A stretch of 64,000 nt of DNA from Portulaca oleracea (Eukaryota > Streptophyta > Magnoliopsida > Caryophyllales > Portulacaceae): contig CM055881.1 of assembly GCA_029582165.1 (NCBI GenBank), positions 17,536,594 to 17,600,593 of the forward strand, read 5' to 3'. A program made the translations under genes and the position numbers. Shown in pieces: positions 10,760-22,346 of this stretch; position 1 is the stretch's first letter, and every line of letters begins with the position of its first letter. The notes beneath the pieces were generated by a model. That model worked only from the letters and a program-made list of their open reading frames with translations. It was not told the DNA's origin and ran no database searches.

Positions 10760-13700
10760 TCTCTAGAGTTCAAGTTCGATCCTGAGATTGAACAAACTTT
10801 TCGTTCTCGGAGGAAGAGGCAATGACAAGAGGAAGCTAGTATGAAACAAGAAGCGAAGTCCGCGCAACAGTCCAAAATGGCTGGTGAAGAACAACGAGGG
10901 ACTTTTGGCCAGTATGCGACCCCAAATGTCACCAACCCTCCAATAGCCATCAACGTTTCGAATGTAGCGGCGAATGATTTTGAGCTGAAGAATTCCCTTA
11001 TCAGTCTGGTGCGAGCTACGCCTTTCCGTGGTCTCCCTAGTGAGGACCCTAACTGACACCTTTGCGTCTTCCGTCAAGCATGCAATACTTTCAGGGCCAA
11101 CGGGGCCTCACTAGATGCAATCAAGCTGCGGTTGTTTCCGTTCTCAATCGAGGGAAGGTTGTGGGAGTGGCAAGACTCCTTTCCGGCGAATTCCATAACC
11201 ACTTTCGATCAGCTTGCTAGTGCGTTCTTGGCCAAGTACTTCCTGCCAAGCAAGCTAATGAGCTTACGGAATCATATTTCAACCTTGGTCTAGGAGCTGG
11301 ATGAGAACCTGTATGATGCATGGTAGAGGTTCAAAGATTTACTTCGCCCATGTCCACAACACGATTTTGAGCCATAGGTGCCCATCCTGGCTTTCTACAA
11401 TAGAGCGGATGATTAATTGAGAGCTACTATTCTCGTAGCAGCCAGGGGGAACATCATGAGCAAGTCGTTCGACAAGCTTTACACCTTGATCAAGCAGATG
11501 GCGTTGAACAATTATCAGTGATCCAAGCCCCGTTCCTCGACAACAAGAGGTAAGCTTGAAATTGATGCTATTTCTGTTTTAACTGCTAAAATTGATGTTA
11601 TGACTCAAAAGATGGACCGCTTGAATGTGAAGCATCCCCTCCCCAACCATGTGCTTCATGTAATTCGTTTGAGCATGAGACCCTATTTTGTCCTAATAGG
11701 TTAGCTAGTAATGAGTCCTCGGACCAAGCTTTATTGGAAACCCAAGACTGAATGACCCATTCTCCAATGTTTACAACCCGGGATTGAGATACCATCCTAA
11801 TTTTTCCTATCGGAATAACAATCCCACGGGTCCACAACAACAAGCCCAAAGACCACCCAATTTTCAAAGACAAGCCCAACCTCAATAAGCGCCCTAAAAG
11901 CCGAGCTTGGAGGCTATGATGGAACACATGCTCTTGGCTCAACAAAAGCAAGATGAGACTATCAAGCTTTTGGCTAACAAAGTTGACCGATTGGCAACTC
12001 ATAACAAAATGCTTGAGACTCAAATTGCTAGCTAGGCTAGTGCTTCCTCTACTCTTCCCGGTAAGATTCCTAGCCAACCTGTAGCGAACCCTAAGGACCA
12101 ATGTAATGCCATAACCTTAAGAAGTGGGGCACAATTGACGAGGCCTAGGGGTGCAAGTGATGAGCATACTGTTGTTGATGTGCATGATGATGTTGAGAGT
12201 GTTGAGAATGTTGGTGTGCATAAAGAGGTAAGTCAATCCTCCAAAGAACATGTGGTTGATGTTATTATGTAAGGTGAGAAGGAGCCTTCTAAGGATTCGA
12301 CAAAAGTTTCCCAAAGATTTTACACTCCACTTGTGCCTTTCCCTCGAAGATTGGCTAAGGCTAAGAGTGATAAAAAATTTGGGAAATTCTTGGAGGTCTT
12401 CAAGAAGCTTCATATCAATATTTCCTTCATCGATGCCCTATCTCAAATGCCTTCACATATTAAGTTTTTGCAGGAGATTTTGACAAACAAAAGGAAGCTA
12501 GAAGAGCATGAGACAGTGGCGTTGACAGAATAGTGCTGTGCCGTGCTCCAAAACAAGCTTGCCCCGAAGCTTAAGGATCTCGGTAGCTTCACCTTTCCCC
12601 GTGAGGTCGGAAAAATTTCTATTGACCGTGCATTATGTGATCTTGGTTCTAGTATGAGCCTTATGCCCCTCTCCTTATCTCAAAAGCTTGGTATGGGTGA
12701 GCTAAAGCCCACTACCATTTCCCTCTAGTTGGCCCACCGATCGGTCAACTTCCCTATAGGAATCTTAGAGGACGTTCCCATTAAACTGGGGAGTTTCTTT
12801 GTTCCTATTAACTTTATCATTCCAGAGATGGAGGAAGACACCCGTACCTCTATAGGAATCTTAGAGGACATTCCCATATGCCCTCTCCTTGAGCTTTGTT
12901 TGTTGATTAACAGTACAACTGAGGATCACATTCCCGAGGTTGCTATGTGTGCTAAGCTCTTGGAGGCATCCCTAGAGATTCCATCGAAGCTGGAAACGAG
13001 GGAAACATTGAAGAATGAAAGTAAAAGCGAGCAAGCCACAAGTGGGAAACAAGCTCCAAAGGTGGAGTTGAAACATCTCCCTTCTTCCCTGAGGTACAAA
13101 TTTCTTGGCTGTGTTTCTTGTTATCATATGATTGTGAATGCACATCTGAGCCCTGTTGAAGTTGATTCTTAGCTGAGAGTCCTTAGGTTGCATCGTAGGG
13201 CCATTGGCTATATCATAGATGACCTTAAGGACATTGACCCTTCAGTTTGCATGCATAGGATCTTGATGGAAGATGAGTATAAACCCACCATTAAAAATCA
13301 AAGAAGGTTGAACCCTAACATGAAACAGGTGGTGAAAAGGAAGTCTTGAAATTGCTTGATGCTGGAATAATCTATCCTATTTCGAATAGTGAGTGGGTGA
13401 GTCCGGCACATGTTGTACTTAAGAAAGGGGGGATGGCAGTTGTAAAGAATGAGAAGAATGAGTTGATTCCCACTAGGACTGTTACGGGTTGGAGAATGTG
13501 TATTAACTATTGCAAACTAAATGATGCCTCTCCCAAAGACCGTTTCCCTATTCCCTTTATTGACCAAGTGCTCGAAAGACTGGCGAATAATTTATACTTT
13601 TGCTATCTAGATGGGTATTATGGTTTTTTCCAAATCCCTATCCACCCTAGTGACCAAGAGAAAACCATCTTTACTTGTCCTTACGGTACATTTTCCTATA

Positions 13701-14375
13701 GGAGAATGCCATTTGGGTTGTGTAACGCACCTGCTACTTTTCAAAGTTGTATGATGGCTATTTTCTCTGATTTCATTGAGAACATTATGGAGGTTTTCAT
13801 GCATGATTTTTCAGTTTATGGCACTACCTTTGATCGTCGTTTGCAAAATCTGGCTAAGGTGTTGTCTTAATGTGAAGAGGTTAATCTGGTTTTGAATTGG
13901 GAAAAGTGCCATTTTATGGTACAAGAGGGTGTAGTCCTCGGTCATGTGGTTCCAAATAAGGGCATTGAAGTTGACAAAGCAAAGGTTGAGGTGGTTGAAA
14001 GACTACCACCTCCAACCTCTATCAAGGAGTTTTCTTGGGCATGTTGGTTTCTACAGACGGTTCATCAAAGACTTTTCTAAAATTGCTAGGCCTCTCACCC
14101 GATTACTTGTCAAAGATGTGCCTTTTGTATTTGATGATGTTTGCTTGAGTGCTTTCAACAAGTTGAAAAAGGCCTTGATCACCATGCTTATTATGCAAGC
14201 CTCATATTGGAATTTTCCCTTTGAGGTGATGTGCGATGCAAGCGACTTCGCATAGGGGGCTGTTTTGGGGCAACAGAGGGATAGCAAGCCGTCCGCCATT
14301 TACTATGTGAGCCGAACTCTGGATGAGGCTTGTTCGGTCTCATTTTGAGCCGAACTCATACCATTAATTAAGTCT
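10760..14375 (+). pseudogene. Athila-type gag-protease-RT polyprotein, decayed
   Basis: After the interrupted leader, the Athila polyprotein can be followed across many stops. Gag (about 10760-12540) has FDPEIEQTFRSRR, then NDFELKNSLISLV, FRGLPSEDPN, LRLFPFSIEGRLWEW and the late Gag block ITLRSGAQL. The protease (about 12545-12930) shows DLGSSMSLMPLSLSQKLG with the D-L-G active site of this lineage. Reverse transcriptase (about 13300-14100) shows LLDAGIIYPISNSEWVSP, GWRMCINYCKLND, FCYLDGYYGFFQIPIHP and PFGLCNAPATFQ. The catalytic box is FMHDFSVYG, with His where FMDDF is normal. RNase H begins (FEVMCDASDFA, near 14220) and is lost after about 14375. At least ten stops (for example at 11053 and 12721) make it non-functional. 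No integrase or 3' LTR follows. Confidence 0.9.
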
Positions 14376-15281
14376 TTTTGCCTGTGATTCTCTCACTTGG
14401 TATGAAGATTTATATGTTTTGCAGATTTGTTGAAAAATTCACATAATCCAAGAAAATGAGGAAAACGTTGGAAAGTGAATTGAAGAATTTGAAGAAAATA
14501 GAAGGAGCAACCCAAGCACCCATTGCACGACCTAGCATTGTCGCAGCCCAGTTCAGCAGCGGCTAGGTAAGAAGTCAGACCCGCTGGTAGTGCCCAACTC
14601 AGAAGAAGCAATCGCGGTGCATGCTCATGCCGCTGGCAGCGACATTCACCCGCTAGCAACGTCTCATCTCGACCAAAGACGCAAACCGAGACGCTACCAG
14701 CATGCATTCAACTATTCCCAGCGCGTCGGTCAGAAAGTTCATCCGGGAAGAAAATTAAAGGCGCTGGCAGCGCCTGTTCAAACACGGCCAGCATCTGAAA
14801 TATTTTGTTGCGCCGTTTCACGCGTAGGGTTTTCTTGTTACTTTCATAATAAAAAGCCCATTTTGTATACGAGAGACAAGATAGTTTTTATCTTAGTTTT
14901 TTATCTTTAGTTTTTCTTAGTTTTCTCAGATATTAGATCCATGTTTAGGTTTTCTTTACAATTTTTCGTTAGTTTTCTTCGATTGTAATCTACACTTCTT
15001 GACAATTTTATTTCAAGTTCAATTAACATTCCAGTTTCTCGTTCCCTTCTCGCTTTTACTCATAGTATTTTCTAGGGGTGAGCAAAAGTACCGGGAATCC
15101 CGGTCCCGTCCCGGTCAAGTCCCGGTCCCAAAATCTCGTTCCTGGTGGGAGCGGGACCGGGACCGGGACTAAAATTAAAGTCCCGGTCAACAATGGGACC
15201 GGGAGTGGGACTTAACCTCATTTTCCGGTCCCGGTCCCGATTCCCGGTTTATAAATAAATAAATAAATAAATAAATAAATA

Positions 15282-15347
<66 letters not shown>

Positions 15348-16362
15348 CAAATGACTTCATGATGATTGATAAATTTGTTTAATTTAATTTGTACTCGCTC
15401 TTTAGATTTATTTATTTATCACTATTTCGAACTTAGCATATTTTTTCGGAAAAAATGTTATGTATTAGATATTGCGTAATTTTAATCTGGGAAAAAGTGG
15501 CTATGTAAACGAATCGGCACTCACATTTGTGAAATTAAAGATAATTTATATAATCCATGTTGATTTTTAATGGAAATAAATTAAAATAATTGGTGAAAAA
15601 AATTAGGAAACCGGGGCTAAAAATTTCCCGATCAATTTCCCAGTCCCACCGGGACCGGGAGCGGGAACAAATATTTGCTCCCGGTCACAACCGGGAGCGG
15701 GAGCAAAACTTTGCTCCCGGTTACAACCGGGACCGGGACTGGGACCTCCGAAAATTACCGGGATCCCGGTCCCGCTCACCCCTAGTACTATTTTTAGTTT
15801 CGCTATTTCACTTTTGTTAGTATTAGTTTTCACCCCAAAAATCCGATTTTTAGTGAAGAGCAGGATTAAGTTTCCTCGAATTCTCCTTTCGAGTGAGGTT
15901 TCAGGCAGTCTTAGTAATCTAAATCACACCTTTCTTGTTTGTTCGGGAGATTCGTGTGATTCAAGTTCAAGAACAAAGTGAAGAAGTTCAGGTTCATGTC
16001 TGTCTTAAATTCAGTATTCAATTCAGTTTTTATATTCATTGCTATTGATTACTTTCTCAAATATGAAGTTTCTTTGTAGTTTCAATTTTCAGTTCATGTT
16101 AGATAAGAGTAGAAGTTTTAATTTTCCGTTCATGCTTTCGTTTAATTATTCTTTACAATCATTCATATAGATTTTAGTTTTAGTCATGTCATTAATACTT
16201 GTTTTTAGGTTAGTTTCTTGCTTTAATTCATGATTTACTGCCTTAGTTTAATTTATTGTTCTCGAATTTGAAACCTCACCAAACCAATTACCTAAACCTG
16301 ACACACCATCCCTGTGGATACGACAAACCTACTATAAACCCTAAATACCACAACCAAACAAT
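14376..16362 (+). repeat. Second Athila-like LTR remnant
   Basis: Non-coding sequence between the broken Athila RNase H and a degenerate PBS. It contains a GC-rich block with repeated CGCTGGCAGCG palindromes (about 14520-14800), long T-rich leader-like sequence, and a CCCTGTGGATACGAC motif shortly before the PBS, like CCCTATGGGATCGACC before the first PBS. The left end was not fixed. The hAT-like MITE at 15072-15785 is inserted in it. It differs from the LTR at 6246, so it is not simply the 3' LTR of that element. Confidence 0.5.
15072..15785. mobile_element. hAT-like non-autonomous element with GGGACC repeats
   Basis: Ends are a perfect 12-bp inverted repeat, CTAGGGGTGAGC, a common hAT MITE terminus. 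Flanks AGTATTTT (left) and ACTATTTT (right, offset one base) look like a mutated 8-bp target duplication. The interior has blocks of CCGGGACCGGGA-type repeats near both ends, so most of the element can fold back, around an AAAT/AT/TAA microsatellite core (about 15249-15345). The 76-residue frames on both strands are translations of these repeats. Confidence 0.75.
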
Positions 16363-16379
16363 GAAGCTGTTGCTGGGGA
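16363..16379 (+). other. Degenerate tRNA-Asp-type PBS
   Basis: GAAGCTGTTGCTGGGGA resembles TGGCGCCGTTGCCGGGGA, and lies about 50 bases after the GTGGATACGAC motif as in the first Athila leader. It is the only sign of an internal region here; the LINE follows. Confidence 0.45.
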
Positions 16380-16559
16380 TGGTGTTATTTGGTAGATTAG
16401 GTTATTGGTTTTGTAAATAATTTATTGCTTTCGTAATGGTAATTTAATTCTAAAAAAAATGCGAACATAAAAATTGAAAAAAAAATAAAAAAAAGAGAGT
16501 TATGATCGATGTCTAGTTTCGACAAATCGAGCAAAAAATATTTTGGAGATATTTTGCTG

Positions 16560-18811
16560 GATTACACGATTATCTTGCTCAATGTGAATTATATGGTGTC
16601 TCATATGATCATTGTTGGGACATTCCCAATATGTTCAACCCAGCAGAGGACTGCGACAGGACCCCTGTTGTCCCTTATCTGTTCTTGCTGGTCTTTAAAG
16701 GGTTTTCCTCGCTAATTAGGAAAGCATGCACGGATTAAAGCCTTCATGGGATTATAATTTGTAGAAGAGCACCAGAGGTAACACATTTACTTTTTGCTGA
16801 CGATAGTCTGTTGTTCATGAGTGCAACAATGCAAGAGGCAGCGAAGTGACAGGAGGCCCTGAGAGAATATATGATGATGTTTGGACAACAAATCAATAGC
16901 GAGAAGTCTGAGATTATGTTTAGCACGAATACCAGCAAGGCGAGGAGACTCCAAATAATCTAATAACTAGGTATGAAGGAGATGTAGGAGGATAAGGAGT
17001 ATCTTGGGCTACCTCTAAGTTTAGGAAGGTCAAAAAAGTCGTCTTTGAGCATCTAAAGGACAGAGTATGGAACAGGGTTAGAGGGTGGAAAGAAAAGTAA
17101 CTGTCACAAGTGGGACGTGAAATTCTGGTGAAGGCGGTTTCGCAAGCCATCCTATCATATGCAATGAGTGTGTTTAAGCTATTGACCACGTTTCGTGACG
17201 ACCTAAGGAAGTTCGTTAGCAGATTTTGGTGGGGTGGGGATGGTGAGAAGAGGAGAATCCATTAACTAGCTTGGGAGAGGATGTGCCATAATAAAGGGAA
17301 AGGGGGAATGGGCTTCAAGGACTTTAAAGAGTTCAATATTGCGATGTTGGCGCGACAAGTGTGGCAGATTCTGGTGTATTCGGACTCCCTAGTGGCGCAA
17401 GTTCTCAAGGAAAAGTACCACCCCAGATCTAATATTCTCAACGTAGACATGAGAGGGGGGGGGGGGGAGGGGAAAGCTTTGTTTGGAGGCGTCTAATATA
17501 TAGAAGGGAGTTATTTGTTAAGAGGATGAGATGGAGTGTGGGCTATGGTCAAGACATCAGGATCTGGGGATATAAGTGGATGCCTAGTGTGACTGGCCAA
17601 TTCATAGGGATAGCCTCAAGAGGTAGGGAGGAGTGGAGGGTGTGCCAACTGATAAAGGAAGATGAGTAGAAGTGGGATGAGGATCTAGTCAAGGAGATCT
17701 TTGATGAGGACACAACGAGGAAAGTGTTGTCTATTTACCTGAGCAGTCGACGACCAAAAGATAAACTGAGATGGTTGTTCACCAAAAGTGGGGAGTATGA
17801 AGTTAAATCAGGGTACCACTTTCTTCAATCCCTCAAGGAGGCTTCAGGGTCATCGGATTCAGGATAGATGTAAGAAGCTCGTGTTGGGGCTGCAAACCCA
17901 CTCCAGAATAAAGAACTTGTTATGGCGATTTTATCACAACATCCTACCAACCAAAAGCAATTTGTGGATAAAGAAGGCGGTAGATAACGCATATTGTGAC
18001 ATTTGTGGGGAGGAGGTGTAAGACTAGAAACACACCTTTTGGAATACAATTGAGTGGTAGAAGTGTGGGAATCGCTGAAATTGGGGAGGGTTCTAGCTTG
18101 GTAGGCACACATAGCTAAGGGTTGGTGGACTGATGTGGTGGCACAGGGCGAGGAGGAGGGGGGCGAGCTCGTGGCATATGCTGTTTGGAGAATTTGGTTG
18201 GCTAGGAATGAATTTATACACAACAAAAGGATCATCGATGCAGGTATGGTGGCTGAAAGAGTGCGTATAGCATGGGCCGAATATACGAACAATTGCTAGT
18301 GGATGGGGAGGGATGCAACCCAAGGAGAGCATTAAGGAACAAATCTGGGAGGACCGAAGGTGTGTTGTGACAAAATGGTAGATGCGAGATTCGAAAAATT
18401 GGCCTGAGTTTTGTAGCTATAGATGTTGATCGAGTACTGAACTGGGTAGCTTGCAAATGGATGGAGGTCCAAGGGGATGTGGAAATGGCGGAAGCAAGAG
18501 GTGTGAAATGGGGGTGGAAATGGCAGCAGTGAGGGGGTGGAGGGATTTTGTGGTGGTGACCGACTCCCAGATAGTGGTCGAGAAGATAAAGATACCTTTC
18601 AGTCGTGGGTTTGTGAACTTCATATATGAAGACATGGCGACGTTGCAAGTGGAGCTGAGAATCAAATACATTAGTTGGGCTAGGCAGGCTACCAATTAAG
18701 CGACCGATAAGGTCGGGAGGAGGGGTTTAGTTAATTGATTTAATGAGGCGTGAGAGATTATTTTAGTGTGATGATGATTATATCTGATGATTTTGTCAAA
18801 AAAAAAAAAAT
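16560..18811 (+). pseudogene. 5'-truncated LINE-1 (RT to RNase H) with poly(A)
   Basis: Broken frames reproduce a plant L1 ORF2. Around 16640-16690 the sequence encodes PSRGLRQ followed by a frameshifted DPLSPYLF-like stretch. At about 16780 comes THLLFADDSLLFMSA, the RT catalytic ADD box. At about 17000 the motif is EYLGLPLSLGRSKK. From about 17280 there is a GGMGFKDFKEFN block, then LARQVWQILV and VLKEKYHPRSN (to about 17440). At about 17920 is a zf-RVT-like segment (LLWRFYHNILPTKSNLW), then an RNase H-like tail near 18430-18690. A 13-base A run at 18799-18811 is the 3' tail. The 5' half (endonuclease, ORF1) is missing, as in typical truncated LINE insertions. Many stops and frameshifts are present. 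I could not find a convincing TSD. Confidence 0.85.
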
Positions 18812-19096
18812 TGAAATATGAATGACCAGTTAAATAGATAATAGGTAAAATATTTTAATGGTCCAAATCTATTTTGATATATCGACATTCACATTAATTA
18901 CCATTTACTAACCTAGAATTTTTCAACTATTTTAGGTTTGAGTTAGACAATTTGAACTTCAAAGTGTTCTTAATTTTGGATGATTTTCACCTTTTTGGAT
19001 ATTTAGTATCTTTCCACTTTTATTTAAATTCAAATATGTGGAATAAGTTCAATATTTTCACCAACTTATTATATTCACCTTTAGATCCAAAATATA
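18812..19096. other. AT-rich spacer
   Basis: No frame, RNA gene or repeat recognised between the LINE tail and the first MITE. Confidence 0.4.
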
Positions 19097-19349
19097 CTCC
19101 CTTCATCTGATGTTAATTGTTGATTAATGCTACATGACTCCAACTTCTTTCTTTGGCTGAAATTTTAATATATCATATTTTATCAAAAAAGTGTAATGTG
19201 ATATTTTTATCGTAGTATTTCTTATTACAAATTTAATAATAATACTTTTATATAATAGAATATTGTATATATAAAAAATAACTGCAAAAGTTTTAAAATT
19301 TAACTAACGTGTAAATTCAAAAAGAACAATAAATATGGACAAGATGGAG
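19097..19349. mobile_element. Degenerate Stowaway-like MITE
   Basis: The left end TACTCCCTTCATCTG and right end AAGATGGAGTA give a short imperfect inverted repeat bounded by TA (19095-19096 and 19350-19351). The interior is very AT-rich. It resembles the CTCCCTCCGT... group but is diverged. Confidence 0.5.
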
Positions 19350-19812
19350 TATTAATGATAACTTCAATTTGTACATGCTAACAAGACAAGTGATATATAT
19401 AGATGCCCTTCAACTTGGACTATACATATACATGATGGGTGGAGATGAGTTTTAGTGTTTCAAAGATTCTCTTTGTTACCAATTTAAAGTGGATGCCTTT
19501 TCTTGATAACCTCTCTTTTCCTCAATGATCGGGAATTCATGCAATTAAAGGGTTAGAGAATATGATGCCTGGCTAGCTCATATTATCTCCATATGTAGTT
19601 ATAACAACATCCTTGGAATTCATGCAATTCATCACATATTCTGTATTCATATTTAATGGGTACAAAAGGTTATCACCTATACCCATCTTCACCAAGTTTT
19701 TCGTCTTTGGGGGTTTTTATTCGGGTACGAATAGAGATTAGAAATTAAAGTTCTTGTTATGCACATATTTAATTATTTAAATATGGTTATCATTCGGGAA
19801 TGAATCACATGA

Positions 19813-19981
19813 AGATTTTATATGGCGTATGAAGCAGATCAAAGATTTCGACGGACATCAAGTATTGTTTTCACGACATCAAATATCCAACTTGATGTCC
19901 ACCATTCATATTTGATGTCCATGAAAACAATAATATTTGATGTCCGTAAAAACGCTCACGCTCATACGCCATATAAGTCTT
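19813..19981. mobile_element. 169-bp foldback MITE, TSD TCACATGA
   Basis: Inverted arms share TATATGGCGTATGA at 19819 and its complement at 19962-19975. Inner repeats of ATCAAATAT/ATATTTGATGTCC pair further inward. Perfect 8-bp direct repeats TCACATGA lie at 19805-19812 and 19982-19989, the size expected for hAT. It has no coding capacity. Confidence 0.8.
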
Positions 19982-20355
19982 TCACATGATCCATTCCCAT
20001 ATCATTCAGTTAATAAATTAAAATATGAGAGATATCACAGTGTATTATTATATCATAGGTTCTAGATGTTATTGTATAACTGGAAACATTGAGCATTAAT
20101 TTAATAGGGGGAAATTCTTCTAGGTTTCAACTTTTGCGTATTTTAAATTGTCAATTACTTTACAAAATATTTCATGTGGTACGGTTATTTTGAAAATTAT
20201 TCAAAGTATTATGTTTATTTTGAACACTTTAGATATTATTTCAAGTTGTCAACCAATTTAGAAATTGTTCTAAATAAGTCAAGTGTGAGATTAAGAAAAT
20301 GACCTGAGTGAGACTGAGAGATGATGAAAGTTTTAGGAGAAGAAGCTAATTAGTA

Positions 20356-20651
20356 CTCCCTCTGTTCCATATTAATTGACACCTAAACTAACTTTTTTTG
20401 TTCCAAAATAAGTGTCACTTTCCATTTTCCAATACTTAATTTAATTATTTTAACTTTAATAATTATGTCAACTTTTTACTTTTTCAATAAATAAAAACTA
20501 CTTCTACTCACATTCTCTCACTACCTACACTTTGGTATCCGAAATAACACCTTGAAAAATAGTGGTATTTAATTATATGGCTAGTTTTTTTAGTTAAACC
20601 TTGGTATGTGAATTTTTTTGAAATATGTCAATTAATATGGAACGGAGGGAG
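20356..20651. mobile_element. Stowaway (Tc1/mariner) MITE
   Basis: The termini CTCCCTCTGTTCC and GGAACGGAGGGAG form the classic Stowaway TIR, flanked by TA on both sides (20354-20355, 20652-20653). The element is 296 bp and AT-rich, with extended TIRs (CATATTAATTGACA / TCAATTAATATG). Confidence 0.92.
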
Positions 20652-20859
20652 TAGACAAGAAGGAGCTTGTAGATGGATAAATTTTCAAAATAAGTCTACC
20701 ATTTGGAATAGTTTTTACAATGATTGACAACTTGTAGGCAAAAGTTGCAGCCAAATGTTATATAAATGCACCTAAATTATGTTATATAAATTAGCATTTG
20801 AAGTGTATTTATGTATTTTAATAGAAATTGGGGATGGGATGTGGGGTGTGTGTGGGGTT

Positions 20860-21406
20860 GTTTGCATTTTGAACTCCGAAGTATAGGACAATTTATTTTC
20901 TATACCCTTGGTTTTCGACGTTAATGTTTTGGACCCTAAAGTTTGTAGGATGAATAAAAAAGGGTCCTAAAGTTTGTGGGTTGAAAAAAAATATCTGTGT
21001 ACTGTAATTTTTACTTCCCATGTTTGAATATTTTTCCCGATTGGCGTCAAACTTAAAGACTAAGGTTAAAACTGATATTGAGGGTATAATACACCTTTCT
21101 TATTCATGCCATAATTACTTAGACCCCTATGTACCCAGGGTCTAATTAACTCCGACTTGAATAAGAGAGGTGTATTATAGTCTCAATATCAGTTTTAACC
21201 TTAATCCTTAAGTTTGACCTCAATTGGGAGAGAAATTCAAACATGGAAGGAAAAAAAGAACGGGACACATGTCTTTTTTTTTCAACCCACAAACTTTAAG
21301 GTCCTTTTTTATTCAATACGTAAACTTTAGGGTACAAAAAGTTAACGTTGAAAACTAAGGGTCTAGAAAATAAATTACCCTACATTTCGAGGTCCAAAAC
21401 GCAAAC
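20860..21406. mobile_element. 547-bp foldback element with ~250-bp arms
   Basis: The left arm starts GTTTGCATTTTGAACTCCG and the right arm ends with the near complement GAGGTCCAAAACGCAAAC. The arms pair for most of their length (for example GACAATTTATTTTCTA with TAGAAAATAAATTACC, and AGGTTAAAACTGATATTGAG with its complement at about 21180). The loop is near 21110. I could not assign a superfamily because the TSD is not clear. Confidence 0.8.
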
Positions 21407-22177
21407 AATCTCAAGTCTGTGGCGGCTAATTTTCCTGAGCAGGGAAACATGGGCGGGTACAAAGAAAATTTTGTCCCTATCACCACCCCGTCCCATCATA
21501 GGAATTTAAAACCTTCCCTCATCTCCATCTTCGTTCTCATTGGAAGTAGAAATTTCCCCAGAGCGGGGTGGGACGTTTACGAATACAGGGATTCTCCACC
21601 CTGTTGCTATCCCTGGTTGAGACTTGAGATGAATAGAATATAATTCATTTGGATGGACATGGAGAAATAGGTGAACATATTAATTTCTATTCTACATTTT
21701 TTTTATCTTTTTCGTATTTGGATATGAGGCTGGTGAGGCCTATACTTGTGCAACATACCCTTTTTTGTCAAAACCTAACTCGTAAAAATCCCCTTGTCCT
21801 TTTCAATGAATTTTTATCATCTATTCAACTTTTAAAAAGGGCGGATTTTATCAAATACATGTTAAATAAATTATTCTTTTTTCCTATTATTATTATTCAG
21901 TGGGAGAGGGATTATATTCCATTCTTTTAAAGTATAAATTCTTTACTTGATCATTTTCACTTTGTTAATAATAACCATATAGTGGCCATAGACTAAATAA
22001 TGTATGGTCAATTGGCAGTCAAATATTCGTTTTGTTCAAGTATGGATGGTATACATGATGCTTTCCAGTATTTCGAATTTTCTTTTTAGAGAATTTTGAA
22101 AGTTGATTGTCCAAAGTGATACTGAAAATATTATAATGGTAATACCTTTAAATTTTTTATTGCACTCTTTTCCTTCC
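21407..22177. other. Upstream flank of the permease gene
   Basis: 21420-21640 contains GC-rich words (GCGGGGTGGGACG, ACATGGGCGGGTAC) like a hAT-type MITE remnant, but I could not define ends. The rest is AT-rich and should include the promoter-proximal region. No gene seen. Confidence 0.4.
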
Positions 22178-22185
22178 TATATAAG
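22178..22185 (+). promoter_or_regulatory. TATA box of the AAP gene
   Basis: TATATAAG lies 169 bases upstream of the start codon. Transcription from about 22210 would give a leader of roughly 135 bases with no upstream ATG before 22347, which supports this start. Confidence 0.7.
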
Positions 22186-22346
22186 TAGTCAGAATTGATT
22201 AAGCAAATATCGTTCAAACTGATCTACTTTTCAATTTCACTTCCACACTCCCATTTCAAGGCTTACATAACACTTTTTCTTACTAGGGAGAGTTGCAACC
22301 CAGGTTCCAACGAGAACCCAGGAGAAAGGGCTACGCTAACAAGAAT

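Noticed and set aside
11598..12101. 167-codon minus-strand frame
   Set aside because: It is the antisense shadow of the Athila Gag region, which has recognisable protein motifs on the + strand.
18451..18699. Separate 82-codon gene near the LINE end
   Set aside because: It is the RNase H-like tail of the LINE ORF2 in one frame and is followed by the LINE poly(A).
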